Assembly (NCBI GenBank): GCA_024236215.1
Contig: JACKKX010000004.1
Location: 1-64,000, forward strand
Length of the DNA: 64,000 nucleotides
Direction of reading: 5' to 3'
Source: Novosphingobium sp.
GTDB taxonomy: Bacteria > Pseudomonadota > Alphaproteobacteria > Sphingomonadales > Sphingomonadaceae
Of the stretch, positions 32,069 to 40,574 are shown in pieces. Position 1 is the stretch's first letter. Every line of letters starts with the position of its first letter. The translations under genes and the position numbers were made by a program. The notes under the pieces are model-generated. The model ran no database searches, was not told the DNA's origin, and saw only the letters and a program-made list of their open reading frames with translations.

Positions 32069-33349
32069 ATGGCAAAGCCCGTAATCGTCATTCTGGGCGC
32101 AGGACTTGGCGGCGCAATCGCCGCCTATGAAATTCGCGACGCGGTCAAAGGCAAGGCCGATGTCATGGTGGTCAACGACAGCGAGCATTACTGGTTCGTT
32201 CCCAGCAACCCGTGGGTCGCGGTGCGCTGGCGCGATCCCGACGCAATCAAGGTGGAACTGGCCCCGGTGATGCAGCGCAAGGGAATCGGCTTCACCAGTG
32301 TCGGCGCCAAGCGGGTCCATCCGGCGGAGAACCGAATCGAGCTGAACGACGGCACCTCGCAGCCCTATGACTATCTGGTGATCGCCACCGGCCCCGAGCT
32401 GGCCTTTGACGAGGTCGAGGGGCTTGGCCCCGATGGCTTTACCCAGTCGGTCTGCAAGACCGACCACGCCGCCCATGCCGCCGACATGTTCGACAAGCTG
32501 GCCGCCGATCCCAAGCCGGTGGTGATCGGTGCCGCGCAGGGCGCATCGTGCTATGGCCCGGCCTACGAATTCGCGATGATCGTCGATACCGAGCTCAAGC
32601 GCCGCAAGGTGCGTGATCGGGTGCCGATGACATTCGTCACCGCCGAACCCTATATCGGCCACCTCGGGCTTGACGGGGTGGGCGACACCAAGGGCCTGCT
32701 CGAAAGCGAAATGCGCCAGCGCCACATCAAGTGGATCACCAGCGCCAGGATCGCCAAGGTCGAGGACGGCAAGATGTTCGTCGAGGAAATCGCCGAGGGC
32801 GGCGCGGTGAAAGCCAGCCACGAACTGCCGTTCGGCTTTTCGATGATCCTGCCCGCCTTCCGCGGGGTTCCAGCGGTGTTCGGGATCGAGGGGCTGACCA
32901 ATCCGCGCGGCTTCATCCTGGCCGACAAGCACCAGCGCAATCCCAATTTCAAGAACGTCTATTCGCTGGGGGTTTGCGTGGCGATCCCGCCGGTCGGCCC
33001 CACGCCGGTGCCCGTGGGCGTGCCCAAGACCGGGTTCATGATCGAATCGATGGTCACTGCCATCGCCCACAACCTCAAGCTCGAGCTGGAAGGCAAGGAA
33101 CCCAGTGTCGAGGCGAGCTGGAACGCGGTGTGCCTGGCCGACTTCGGCGATGGCGGCGTGGCCTTCGTGGCCGAACCGCAGATCCCGCCGCGCAACCTCA
33201 ACTGGTCGAGCGACGGCAAATGGGTCCACCTCGCCAAGATCGCGTTCGAGAAATACTTCATCCACAAGATCCGCCGCGGCACCAGCGAACCGTTCTATGA
33301 GCGGTTCATGCTCCAGGCGCTGGGGCTGCGCAAACTGCGCCATCATTGA
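32069..33349 (+). CDS. sqr: Sulfide:quinone oxidoreductase family flavoprotein
   Basis: A 426-residue FAD disulfide oxidoreductase. GAGLGG at 10-15 starts the FAD-binding fold, with YDYLVIATGPEL closing it and VIGAAQGASCYGPAYEF in the central domain. Cys129, Cys161 and Cys355 fall at almost the same positions as the three conserved Cys of the Acidithiobacillus SQR (128, 160, 356), which carry the redox disulfide and polysulfide. The C-terminal basic amphipathic region (KYFIHKIRRG, LGLRKLRHH) suits peripheral membrane attachment. It would oxidise sulfide to polysulfide and reduce quinone. Followed at 11 bases by a small membrane protein and then a TolC-type gene. Confidence 0.85.
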   Translation: MAKPVIVILGAGLGGAIAAYEIRDAVKGKADVMVVNDSEHYWFVPSNPWVAVRWRDPDAIKVELAPVMQRKGIGFTSVGAKRVHPAENRIELNDGTSQPYDYLVIATGPELAFDEVEGLGPDGFTQSVCKTDHAAHAADMFDKLAADPKPVVIGAAQGASCYGPAYEFAMIVDTELKRRKVRDRVPMTFVTAEPYIGHLGLDGVGDTKGLLESEMRQRHIKWITSARIAKVEDGKMFVEEIAEGGAVKASHELPFGFSMILPAFRGVPAVFGIEGLTNPRGFILADKHQRNPNFKNVYSLGVCVAIPPVGPTPVPVGVPKTGFMIESMVTAIAHNLKLELEGKEPSVEASWNAVCLADFGDGGVAFVAEPQIPPRNLNWSSDGKWVHLAKIAFEKYFIHKIRRGTSEPFYERFMLQALGLRKLRHH

Positions 33350-33360
33350 GGAGACCGGAA

Positions 33361-33564
33361 ATGACACTCGATTCGGCTGTATTCCGCTTTGCCGGGGTGG
33401 TGGTGCTCGCCAGCCTGGCGCTGGCGCACTGGGTCCATCCCGCCTTCATCTGGCTGACCGCCTTTGCCGGGTTCAACATGCTGCAGGCCAGCTTCACCGG
33501 CTGGTGCCCGGCGGCGCTGGTGTTCAAGAAGCTGGGCGTCCAGCCGGGCCGCTCGTTCGACTGA
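33361..33564 (+). CDS. YgaP/DUF2892-type small membrane protein
   Basis: A 67-residue protein with two membrane segments: about 9-26 (RFAGVVVLASLALAHWV) and 28-46, joined tightly, with the FNMLQASFTGWCPAALVFKKLG motif that marks the DUF2892/YgaP membrane domain. The conserved Cys in TGWCP is present. In YgaP this domain is fused to a rhodanese; here it stands alone directly after the sulfide oxidoreductase, as seen in many sulfur-detox operons. ATG 33361 has a GAGGAGA-like ribosome site. It may help export or sense thiocyanate or sulfane sulfur, but the role is not established. Confidence 0.82.
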   Translation: MTLDSAVFRFAGVVVLASLALAHWVHPAFIWLTAFAGFNMLQASFTGWCPAALVFKKLGVQPGRSFD

Positions 33565-33572
33565 GATCCGCG

Positions 33573-34838
33573 ATGCGCCGCCTGACGCTCCTTCTCTTGC
33601 CGGTTTGCGCTGCCGCACTGGCGGCGCCCGCGATCGCGCAGGATCTGCCCTCGGCGATCACCGACGCGCTTGAGCATGCCCCCGCGCTGGCTGCAGCGAG
33701 AGCCGGTGAGGACGCCGCCGCCGCGCGGCTCGATCGTGCCCGGGCCGAGCGCAACCCGTCGGTGGCGGTGGAAGGCACGGTGGGCAAGGGCCGGATCGAT
33801 CCGGGCGGGTTCTTCGGGCTGACCGCCGCCAACACCACCCCGGTTGCCGCCCAGGCCACCGCGCAGATGCCGCTGTGGGCCGGTGGGCGAATCGGCGCAG
33901 CGATCGATCAGGCGCGCGGCAGGCTGGGCGTGGCGCGCGGCCAGGCCGAACAGGCGCGGCTCGAAACCGTGGTTGGCGCGGTTGCGGCCTATGGCGAGGT
34001 GCTGACCGCGCGGCAGATCGAAACCCGGTTCGAACGTACCCAGAGCGAACTCGCCGAGGTTGAGCGCCAGGCCGCGCTGCGCTTCAAGGCGGGCGAGATC
34101 GCGATGTCCGATCTCGCCCAGGCCCGCGCCCGTAAGGCCGAAGCCGAGGCCGGTCTGGCCCAGGCCCGGGGGCGGCGCGTTTCGGCCGAGGCGGCCTATG
34201 CCCGGCTTACCGGCAAGGCGCCGGGCGAGCTTGCACTCCTGCCCGCGCCCCCGCCGATCCCGGCCAGCCTTGGCGAGGCGCTTGACCGGGCCAAGGCCAG
34301 CAATCCGATGCTGCAACAGGCGCGAGAGGGCAGCGCCATCGCCCGCGCCGCCGCGCGCGGTGCCCGCGCCGAAGGCATGCCGAGCGTGGGGGTCTATTCC
34401 GAGGCCGCGCATGTGCGCGATCAGTTCTTCCCCGGCTACAAGGCGGATTCGCTCGCGGTCGGTGTACGCGGGCGCTGGACCCTGTGGGCAGGCGGACGCA
34501 CCGCTGCCCAGACCCGCGCCGCCGATGCCGACGTTGCCGCCGCCGATGCGCGCGAGCGCGAGGCCGAACAGATGCTCGAAGGCGCGGTGATCGACGCCTG
34601 GCAGGGCTATGCCACCGCCACCCAGGTGGCCGAGGCGGCCGGTCTGCGCTCGGTCGCCGCCGAAGAGGCCTTGCGCTCGACCCGGCTCGAAGCCCAGGTC
34701 GGCGCCAAGCCGACGCTTGCCGTGCTCGATGCGGAACGCGAGGCAACCGAGGCCGAGGCCGCCCGGATCGAAGCCGAAAGCCGCCGCCTCGTCGCGGCCT
34801 GGGGCCTCAACGCGCTGAGCGGCGGTGTCGCGCCCTGA
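33573..34838 (+). CDS. TolC-family outer-membrane efflux protein
   Basis: A 421-residue channel protein. A Sec signal (MRRLTLLLLPVCAAALAAPAIA-QD) precedes two OEP repeats, each with long Ala/Glu/Arg-rich coiled-coil helices and a short beta-barrel stretch (QMPLWAGGRIGAAIDQAR in the first, RWTLWAGGRTAAQTRAAD in the second). It forms a trimeric duct with an RND adaptor-permease pair; the one divergent to it is the obvious partner. ATG 33573 begins the signal peptide and is 8 bases after the preceding stop; the open frame extending into the SQR gene is chance. The operon puts efflux channel and sulfide oxidation under one promoter. Confidence 0.88.
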   Translation: MRRLTLLLLPVCAAALAAPAIAQDLPSAITDALEHAPALAAARAGEDAAAARLDRARAERNPSVAVEGTVGKGRIDPGGFFGLTAANTTPVAAQATAQMPLWAGGRIGAAIDQARGRLGVARGQAEQARLETVVGAVAAYGEVLTARQIETRFERTQSELAEVERQAALRFKAGEIAMSDLAQARARKAEAEAGLAQARGRRVSAEAAYARLTGKAPGELALLPAPPPIPASLGEALDRAKASNPMLQQAREGSAIARAAARGARAEGMPSVGVYSEAAHVRDQFFPGYKADSLAVGVRGRWTLWAGGRTAAQTRAADADVAAADAREREAEQMLEGAVIDAWQGYATATQVAEAAGLRSVAAEEALRSTRLEAQVGAKPTLAVLDAEREATEAEAARIEAESRRLVAAWGLNALSGGVAP

Positions 34839-34852
34839 TGTCCCGTGAAACC

Positions 34853-34928
34853 TGGTGAGCCCTGCTGGATTCGAACCAGCGACCTACTGATTAAAAGTCA
34901 GTTGCTCTACCGACTGAGCTAAGGGCCC
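34853..34928 (-). tRNA. tRNA-Lys(TTT)
   Basis: A 76-base tRNA with encoded CCA. Reading the minus strand, the acceptor GGGCCCT pairs with AGGGCTC (one G-U), the D stem is in TTAGCTCAGTCGGTAGAGCA, the anticodon loop CTTTTAA holds TTT (lysine) on a 5-bp CTGA-rich stem, and the T arm contains GGTTCGAATCC. It lies between the tolC-type gene and folK. Confidence 0.97.
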
Positions 34929-34942
34929 TGACCAGGTGGCGC

Positions 34943-35431
34943 TCACCTAGGGGCCGGGCGCGGGCGGGTCAAGCGGGCGTGGAGCTGGCGGGTGGTGAGG
35001 CCGCCCAGCGGATCGCGCCAGTCGGGCGCCACGGCCAGCATCGGGCCGAGCACGAAAGCGCGCTCGCGGTAGGCCGGGTGCGGCACGGTCAGCCCCGGCG
35101 AGGACCAGGCCCCGCCGCTCCACAGCACCAGATCGAGATCGAGCACCCGCGCGGCCCAGCGCTGCCCGCCGTGACTGCGCCCGAACTTGCGCTCAAGCGT
35201 CTTGAGCACGGCGAGCAGCCGGTCCGGTTCGCGCTTCGATTTCACCAGCGCCGCGCCGTTGGCATAGCGCCGCAGCGACGGCCCCAGCGGCGCGCTGGCG
35301 ACGATCGGAGAAGCCGCGAGAACCTTGACCCCGGCCTGGTCCAGCGCGGCCAGCGCGGCCTTCAGCACCCCGCGCGGATCGCCGTGGCGGCGGTGGCGGC
35401 GGTTCGAGCCGAGGGCGATCACATAGCGCAC
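34943..35431 (-). CDS. folK: 6-hydroxymethyl-7,8-dihydropterin pyrophosphokinase
   Basis: A 162-residue enzyme of folate synthesis that transfers pyrophosphate from ATP to hydroxymethyl-dihydropterin. It begins RYVIALGSNRRH, the standard FolK opening, and has RRYANGAALVKS, HGGQRWAARVLDLDLVLW with the metal-binding Asp pair, and VPHPAYRERAFVLGPM. Start is GTG at 35431 after a GAGGG site; this is the only start that keeps the conserved N-terminus without adding unrelated residues. It is 10 bases after the carbamoylputrescine amidase stop and probably co-transcribed. Other folate genes are not nearby. Confidence 0.9.
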   Translation of the reverse strand: MRYVIALGSNRRHRRHGDPRGVLKAALAALDQAGVKVLAASPIVASAPLGPSLRRYANGAALVKSKREPDRLLAVLKTLERKFGRSHGGQRWAARVLDLDLVLWSGGAWSSPGLTVPHPAYRERAFVLGPMLAVAPDWRDPLGGLTTRQLHARLTRPRPAPR

Positions 35432-35441
35432 CCGCGCGCCC

Positions 35442-36293
35442 TCAAATATCCTGGCAGATGCGGGTGTAGAGCTGCGGGCGGCGATCGCGGAAAAAGCCCA
35501 TCCCCGCGCGGTGCCGCGCCGCGCGCGCCAGATCGAGCCGGTGGACCAGCACCCCACTTTCCTCCGCGCCGAACTCCTCCACCAGATCGCCCCACTCGTC
35601 GGCGATGAAGGAGTGACCGTAGAAGCGCTGGCCGTCCTCGTTGCCGATGCGGTTGGCGGCGATCACCGGCATGCAGTTGGAAACCGCATGGCCCTGCATC
35701 GCGCGGCGCCACATCCGGCTGGTGTCGAGCGCTTCGTCATAGGGCTCCGAGCCGATCGCGGTGGGATAGAGCAACACATCGGCCCCCAGCAGCGCCATCA
35801 CCCGCGCGCATTCGGGATACCACTGGTCCCAGCAGATCCCCACGCCCAGCTGCGCGCCAAAGGCGTTCCAGACCTTGAACCCGTCGTTGCCGGGGCGGAA
35901 ATAGTACTTTTCCTCATAGCCCGGCCCGTCGGGGATATGGCTCTTGCGATAGGTGCCCTGAATGCCGCCATCGGGATCGATCCAGGCCAGCGTGTTGTAA
36001 TAGTGCTGCCCGTCGCGCTCGAAAAAGCTGGTCGGGATCGCCACCTTCAGCGCGGCGGCCAGCTTCTGCATCGCCAACACCGAGGGGTGCTGCGCCGCGG
36101 GCCGCGCCAGCGCGAACAGCGCCTCGTCTTCCACCTTGCAGAAATAGGGGCCGGAAAAAAGCTCGGGCGGGAGGATCACCTGCGCGCCCGCGGCGGCGGC
36201 CTGTTCCACCAGCGCGGCGACCGCGGCGATGTTTTCAGCCTCGTCGGACGAGCCGAGCGGCAGCTGCAGAGCGGCGATGGTCAGCATGGTCAT
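35442..36293 (-). CDS. aguB: N-carbamoylputrescine amidase
   Basis: A 283-residue nitrilase-superfamily hydrolase. The catalytic triad is visible: Glu44 in LPPELFSG, Lys117 in TYRKSHIPDGPGYEEKYYF, and Cys154 in GICWDQWYPECAR. Those two longer motifs are characteristic of AguB, which hydrolyses N-carbamoylputrescine to putrescine, CO2 and ammonia as the last step of the agmatine route. I start at ATG 36293; the ATG at 36287 is an alternative. It overlaps nothing upstream and precedes folK. Agmatine deiminase is not in the window. It supplies the substrate of the catabolic locus 8 kb away, but no LysR-type dyad is near it. Confidence 0.88.
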   Translation of the reverse strand: MTMLTIAALQLPLGSSDEAENIAAVAALVEQAAAAGAQVILPPELFSGPYFCKVEDEALFALARPAAQHPSVLAMQKLAAALKVAIPTSFFERDGQHYYNTLAWIDPDGGIQGTYRKSHIPDGPGYEEKYYFRPGNDGFKVWNAFGAQLGVGICWDQWYPECARVMALLGADVLLYPTAIGSEPYDEALDTSRMWRRAMQGHAVSNCMPVIAANRIGNEDGQRFYGHSFIADEWGDLVEEFGAEESGVLVHRLDLARAARHRAGMGFFRDRRPQLYTRICQDI

Positions 36294-36391
36294 GGGGCGA
36301 GGGCATATTTCGCTTGTAACCCCAAGTCCACCATTGCCGAACTCGCCAGGGCGGACCATCTTGGGCCGCGACTGGATCGAGGAGAGCTGTC

Positions 36392-36919
36392 ATGGCCGAG
36401 GCCATTTTCGCGGGCGGATGTTTCTGGTGCACCGAAGCGGTGTTTGCCCAGCTGGCCGGGGTCAGCGCGGTAAGCAGCGGCTATATCGGCGGCCACGGCG
36501 ACAACCCCACCTACAAGCAGGTCTGTTCGGGCACCACCAACCATGCCGAAGCGATCCGGATCGCATACGATCCCGCCGCGATTTCCTATGCCGATCTGCT
36601 CGACGTGTTCTTCGCCACCCACGATCCCACGCAGTTGAACCGCCAAGGCAACGATATCGGCACGCAATACCGCTCGGCGATCTTCCTCATCGACGAAGAT
36701 CAACGCGCCGAGGCCGAAGCCGGCATCGCCCGCGCCCAGGCCGAACGCGCCGAGCCGGTGGTCACCACCATCGAAGGCCCCGCCGTGTGGTGGCCGGCCG
36801 AGGACTACCACCAGGAATACTGGGAAGGCGAAGGGCAGCGAAACCCCTATTGCATGGCGGTGATCCCGCCCAAGCTGGCCAAGCTGAGAAAGGGATTTGC
36901 CGGGAAGCTGAAGGGGTAG
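36392..36919 (+). CDS. msrA: Peptide methionine (S)-S-oxide reductase
   Basis: A 175-residue MsrA that repairs S-methionine sulfoxide in proteins. GGCFWC at 8-13 carries the sulfenic-acid Cys10; SGYIGGHGDNPTYKQVCSGTTNHAE and THDPTQLNRQGNDIGTQYRS are the standard blocks. The C-terminal NPYC provides a plausible resolving Cys. GAGGAGA ribosome site before ATG 36392. Single gene, convergent with the acylase (3 bases between stops). An msrB gene lies at 50.7 kb. Confidence 0.95.
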   Translation: MAEAIFAGGCFWCTEAVFAQLAGVSAVSSGYIGGHGDNPTYKQVCSGTTNHAEAIRIAYDPAAISYADLLDVFFATHDPTQLNRQGNDIGTQYRSAIFLIDEDQRAEAEAGIARAQAERAEPVVTTIEGPAVWWPAEDYHQEYWEGEGQRNPYCMAVIPPKLAKLRKGFAGKLKG

Positions 36920-36922
36920 GTG

Positions 36923-39058
36923 CTACTCCCCCTTCACCTCCTCGCTTTTCTCGACATGCCCGGCCAGATCTTCGGGCCAGAAATAGACCGGGCGCAGCTT
37001 GCCGTCAGCGTAGCGCTGGGCCTGGTCGGCGAAGTGGGGTGAGGCGGGGTTGCCGCTTTCGCCTCCGGCGCTGACCGCACGCGCTTTCACCCGGGGGCCG
37101 AACTCTACCGCGGCGACGAAGCTGTTGCCGTAGGTGCCGTAATAACGCCTGGTCCCCGGATAGCGCCTGGCCCCGAAGCTGGCGAGCGAGCCCCAGTCGG
37201 CCGAAGTGAAGGCAACCGGGAGCGAGGGCCTGGAATCGTCGAAGGTCTGCACGATCGCCCCGTCGTTGCGCTGGAAGCGGTTGATCTCTCCCCAGGGCAC
37301 TTGCCAGGAACCGAAATCGGCGGTGAGCCGCGCCATGGCCGCATCGAGCGCGGCGAGGCGATCGGCATCGCCGGCCTTTTCGCGCATCCATTGCCGCACC
37401 GGCACCCCTTGCGCGGCGGCGGCTTCAGCCCCGCGCGCGCGCAGTGCCTCGGCCCAGAACACCGCCAGGCTGGTCTCGCGCGATCCCAGGCTCCAGCGGC
37501 AATCCCACTTGCGCAGCAGCTCGACCGCCGCCGCGCGGGCCGGATCGGGCGCGCGATCGTGCGCGGCGACAAGGCTGGGCACCAGAAAGGCAAATTCGGG
37601 CAGCCACGGATCGTAGGCTGCGGCGATCAACCCATCGAGATCGAAGGCCGGGTTGGCCCCCAGCACCTTCACGGCATGGGGTGTGCGGGCATCATCGCCC
37701 TCACTATCGAAATAGCGCGCGAAGCGGGCCTGAACCGGGCTGTCCGCCCCCGCCGCCCACCACGGGCCGTCATTCACGTTCATCACCCAGCCGTTTTTCG
37801 GGCTGACCACCTGGGGCAGCTCGGACAGGGCATGGAGCCCCTTCCAGTCGGTCGCTGGATCGGAGCCGTCGACCGGCCTGGTATAGTCGAACCGGTTGTC
37901 GCGCCGGGGCATGAACTGGGGAAAGAACAGCCCGACCTCGCCCTTCGAATCCGCAAAGATCGTGTTGTTCGAGCTGTTGGCCTTGAGCGCGCCGACCTTC
38001 ATCAGACCGGCCACGTCCCTGACCTTGGTGCGCAGGAAGCTTTGCTGGAGCGCGGCAAGCGGGCGGTTCATCAGCGCGGTGGCGATCCACTTGCCACCTT
38101 CCTCGCGCACTACCGGGCCGTGGTGGGTGGCAAAGGTGGTGAAGGTGCGGCTGCCCAAGGTTCCGTCCGCCTGGCGATAGGCCAGCGTGATCGGCTTCAC
38201 CGCAACCGCGCGCTGCTGCTTGCCATAGCGATAGGTGAAACCGCCCTTGCCATCGGGGCTGACCGTCTCGGCGAATTCGTCGATATTGTCGTTGCTGCCC
38301 GAGGTATGCATCCACCCGGCGTGGCTGTTGAAGCCCTGATAGACGAAGAACTGCCCCCAGGTGACCGCGCCATAGGCGTTGAGCCCCTCCTCGCTGGTCA
38401 TCTGCAATTCGGAGCGGAAGAAAAAGCTGGTGTGCGGGTTGATAAGCAGCAGCGCATGGCCGTCCTTGCTGTGCGAAGGGGCAATGGCAAATCCGTTGGA
38501 GCCGAGCGGTTCGCGCGGCACCAGCCCGCGTTCGTCGGCGCTCATCGCGATCCGGCGCTGGGTATAGAACGCCTCAAGCTGGCTGAGCTTGACGCTTTCG
38601 ATGTCGCCCCCGATCGAGCCTTCCGAAAAGGACAGCGCCATCCACGGCTCGAAATGCGTCAGCACCCTGGGATGGACCTCGGGATGATCGGCCAGATACC
38701 GGTTGAGCCCCGCCGCCCAGGCCTGCATCAGCTTTTTGAGCCAGGCGGGGCTTTTGGCATATTGCGCCTGAAGCTCGGCGGGATCGATCCACAGCCGCTG
38801 GCGCAGGTCCTGCCAGATCAGCGCCTCGCCCTCGGCCTCGGCCCGGCGGCCCAGCGCGGTGAGATAATTGGTCTCGATCCGGTTGAAGTCATCCTCGGCC
38901 TGGGCATAGATCATCCCGAACACCGCATCGGCATCGGTCTTGCCCGAAACGTGGGCGATGCCCCAATCGTCGCGCACGATCCTGGCGCTGTAGGGCGCGG
39001 CCAGGGCCGGCGTGGCGAGTGCCAGAGCGATGACGGCAAGCGGCGTGAAAGCGCGCAT
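36923..39058 (-). CDS. Penicillin acylase-family N-terminal-nucleophile hydrolase
   Basis: A 711-residue periplasmic Ntn hydrolase. A Sec signal (RAFTPLAVIALALATPALA) is followed by the alpha-subunit region YSARIVRDDWGIAHVSGKTDADAVFGM. The precursor processing point is LGSNGFAIAPSHSKDG: the Ser after Gly becomes the nucleophile at the start of the beta-subunit. MTSEEGLNAYGAVTWGQFFVYQGFN and the catalytic Asn in KANSSNNTIFA agree. The protein is shorter than many acylases by about 50-100 residues. Members cleave amides such as penicillin G, aculeacin or acyl-homoserine lactones; substrate cannot be told. ATG 39058 has a GGGAGG site. Confidence 0.85.
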   Translation of the reverse strand: MRAFTPLAVIALALATPALAAPYSARIVRDDWGIAHVSGKTDADAVFGMIYAQAEDDFNRIETNYLTALGRRAEAEGEALIWQDLRQRLWIDPAELQAQYAKSPAWLKKLMQAWAAGLNRYLADHPEVHPRVLTHFEPWMALSFSEGSIGGDIESVKLSQLEAFYTQRRIAMSADERGLVPREPLGSNGFAIAPSHSKDGHALLLINPHTSFFFRSELQMTSEEGLNAYGAVTWGQFFVYQGFNSHAGWMHTSGSNDNIDEFAETVSPDGKGGFTYRYGKQQRAVAVKPITLAYRQADGTLGSRTFTTFATHHGPVVREEGGKWIATALMNRPLAALQQSFLRTKVRDVAGLMKVGALKANSSNNTIFADSKGEVGLFFPQFMPRRDNRFDYTRPVDGSDPATDWKGLHALSELPQVVSPKNGWVMNVNDGPWWAAGADSPVQARFARYFDSEGDDARTPHAVKVLGANPAFDLDGLIAAAYDPWLPEFAFLVPSLVAAHDRAPDPARAAAVELLRKWDCRWSLGSRETSLAVFWAEALRARGAEAAAAQGVPVRQWMREKAGDADRLAALDAAMARLTADFGSWQVPWGEINRFQRNDGAIVQTFDDSRPSLPVAFTSADWGSLASFGARRYPGTRRYYGTYGNSFVAAVEFGPRVKARAVSAGGESGNPASPHFADQAQRYADGKLRPVYFWPEDLAGHVEKSEEVKGE

Positions 39059-39120
39059 GAAACCTCCCGGATTGTCTTCCTGCGAAGGTGTGGCCCAGCA
39101 CCCGGCGCGGGGCAAGGGCC

Positions 39121-40350
39121 TCAGGCGCGAAAACGCGCGACAAAGAACCCGTCGAGCCCACCCGCTTCGGCCAGCATCCCCGGATCGGTCCGCAGCCAGC
39201 CCTGGGGGCCAGGGGCGAGACCGGTGGGGAGTTCTTCGGCACAGATCGGATCGGGGGCAAGCGCCACGCGTGCGGCCTGTTCCTCGCCCTCCTCCGGTTC
39301 GATCGAGCAGGTGGCGTAAACCAGCGTTCCGCTGGGCTTGGCCATCCCAGCAGCGCGCGCGAGCAATGCGCCTTGCAGGTCGGCCATTTCAGCGATCTGG
39401 CGCGGGCCAATGCGGTGAATCACGTCGGGATGGCGGCGGCAGGTGCCGGTGGCGGTGCACGGGGCATCGAGCAGCACCGCATCGAAGGGTTCGGGTGCTT
39501 GCCATTCAAGGGCATCGGCCACCACCACTTCGGCGTTCAGGCCGGTGCGCGCGAGGTTTTCCTTGAGCCGTTCAAGCCGCCGCGCGCTGAGATCGAGCGC
39601 GGTCACCCGCCATCCGGCTGCGGCGAGCTGGAGCGTCTTGCCCCCCGGCGCGGCGCACAGATCGAGCACGCGCCGCCCGGCACCCTTGCCCAGCAGCCGC
39701 GCGGGCAGGCTGGCGGCGAGATCCTGCACCCACCAGGCACCCTCGCCATAGCCTTCGAGGCTTTCCACCGCCGCGCCGCGCGGCAGCCGGACATGGCAGG
39801 GCAGCAGCGAAGCCCCTCCGAGCCGCTCGGCCCAGGAATCGGTCTCCGCCGGATCGCGCAGCGTCAGGTCGAGCGGCGGCAGTGCGGCCAGACCCCGGGC
39901 GATCGCGGCGGACCGTTCGCCCCAGCGCGCGGCGACCGCACCCGGCAGCGTTGGCGCGGCAGGAAGCCTCGCCCCGCGCTTGACCAGCGTTGAAAAGACC
40001 CCGTGAGCCAGCCGGCGCGGCCCGCCGCCGAGCAGCGGCAGCGCGGTGGCGATCACCGCGTGGGGCGGGGTTTCCAGCCGCAGCCACCCCGCCAGCATCA
40101 ACCGCAACACCCCGCGCGGCTTGGCATCTTCGGGCAACGGCTGGCGGGTAGCGCTGTCGATCAGGGCATCGAGATCGGTCAGCCAGCGCAGCGCCTCGCC
40201 CGCCAGCGCGCGTGCCAGCGCCTTGTCCGCCGCGCCCTTGATCCCCTGCAGGGCCCCGTGCGCCGCCACATCGAGCGTCTCGCCCCGGCGCAGCACCGCA
40301 TCGAGCAGCCGCAGCGCCGCCTTGCGCGCAGGGTAACCGGGAACGTCCAT
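39121..40350 (-). CDS. rsmB: RsmB-like rRNA (cytosine-5) methyltransferase
   Basis: A 409-residue SAM-dependent methylase. Residues 1-140 form a NusB-like RNA-binding domain, then the catalytic Rossmann domain begins near ARRVLDLCAAPGGKTLQLAA, with DAPCTATGTCRRHPDV and YATCSIEPEEGEEQ holding the two catalytic Cys of the m5C family. RsmB methylates C967 of 16S rRNA. Several m5C methylases share this layout, so the exact target is likely rather than certain. ATG 40350. Confidence 0.85.
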   Translation of the reverse strand: MDVPGYPARKAALRLLDAVLRRGETLDVAAHGALQGIKGAADKALARALAGEALRWLTDLDALIDSATRQPLPEDAKPRGVLRLMLAGWLRLETPPHAVIATALPLLGGGPRRLAHGVFSTLVKRGARLPAAPTLPGAVAARWGERSAAIARGLAALPPLDLTLRDPAETDSWAERLGGASLLPCHVRLPRGAAVESLEGYGEGAWWVQDLAASLPARLLGKGAGRRVLDLCAAPGGKTLQLAAAGWRVTALDLSARRLERLKENLARTGLNAEVVVADALEWQAPEPFDAVLLDAPCTATGTCRRHPDVIHRIGPRQIAEMADLQGALLARAAGMAKPSGTLVYATCSIEPEEGEEQAARVALAPDPICAEELPTGLAPGPQGWLRTDPGMLAEAGGLDGFFVARFRA

Positions 40351-40397
40351 ACATCAGGCCCCTAGACGCGATTGCCGTGAAGGGCCAGATAGCCACC

Positions 40398-40565
40398 ATG
40401 ACCAAGCGCGCCACCAAACGCCCCGAGCCTTTCGCCAAGCCCGCGCACTGGACCAGCGAACCCGCGCCCGAGCCCGCCGAAGCCCTGCCCGGCGAGGACC
40501 CCGAAGGCCTTTCCCCGACCCGCTATGGCGACTGGGTAAAAAAGGGCATCGCGGTCGATTTCTAG
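40398..40565 (+). CDS. DUF1674 family protein (SDHAF4-like)
   Basis: A 55-residue protein ending LSPTRYGDWVKKGIAVDF, the invariant C-terminal motif of DUF1674, the bacterial relative of succinate dehydrogenase assembly factor 4. In mitochondria SDHAF4 binds the flavinated catalytic subunit and shields it before assembly. The N-terminal half is Pro/Glu/Lys rich and probably disordered. I start at ATG 40398; a GTG at 40377 is in frame. It is divergent from the rsmB-like gene by 47 bases and convergent with hemH; no sdh genes are nearby. Confidence 0.85.
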   Translation: MTKRATKRPEPFAKPAHWTSEPAPEPAEALPGEDPEGLSPTRYGDWVKKGIAVDF

Positions 40566-40574
40566 GTCCTGACC

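Noticed and set aside
33105-33572. Longer start for the TolC-type protein
   Set aside because: It would place 156 Arg/Ser-rich residues from the SQR and DUF2892 genes before a clean signal peptide.
37301-39319. A 672-codon + strand frame opposite the penicillin acylase gene
   Set aside because: Antisense shadow; the minus-strand protein has a signal peptide and catalytic motifs, this one none.
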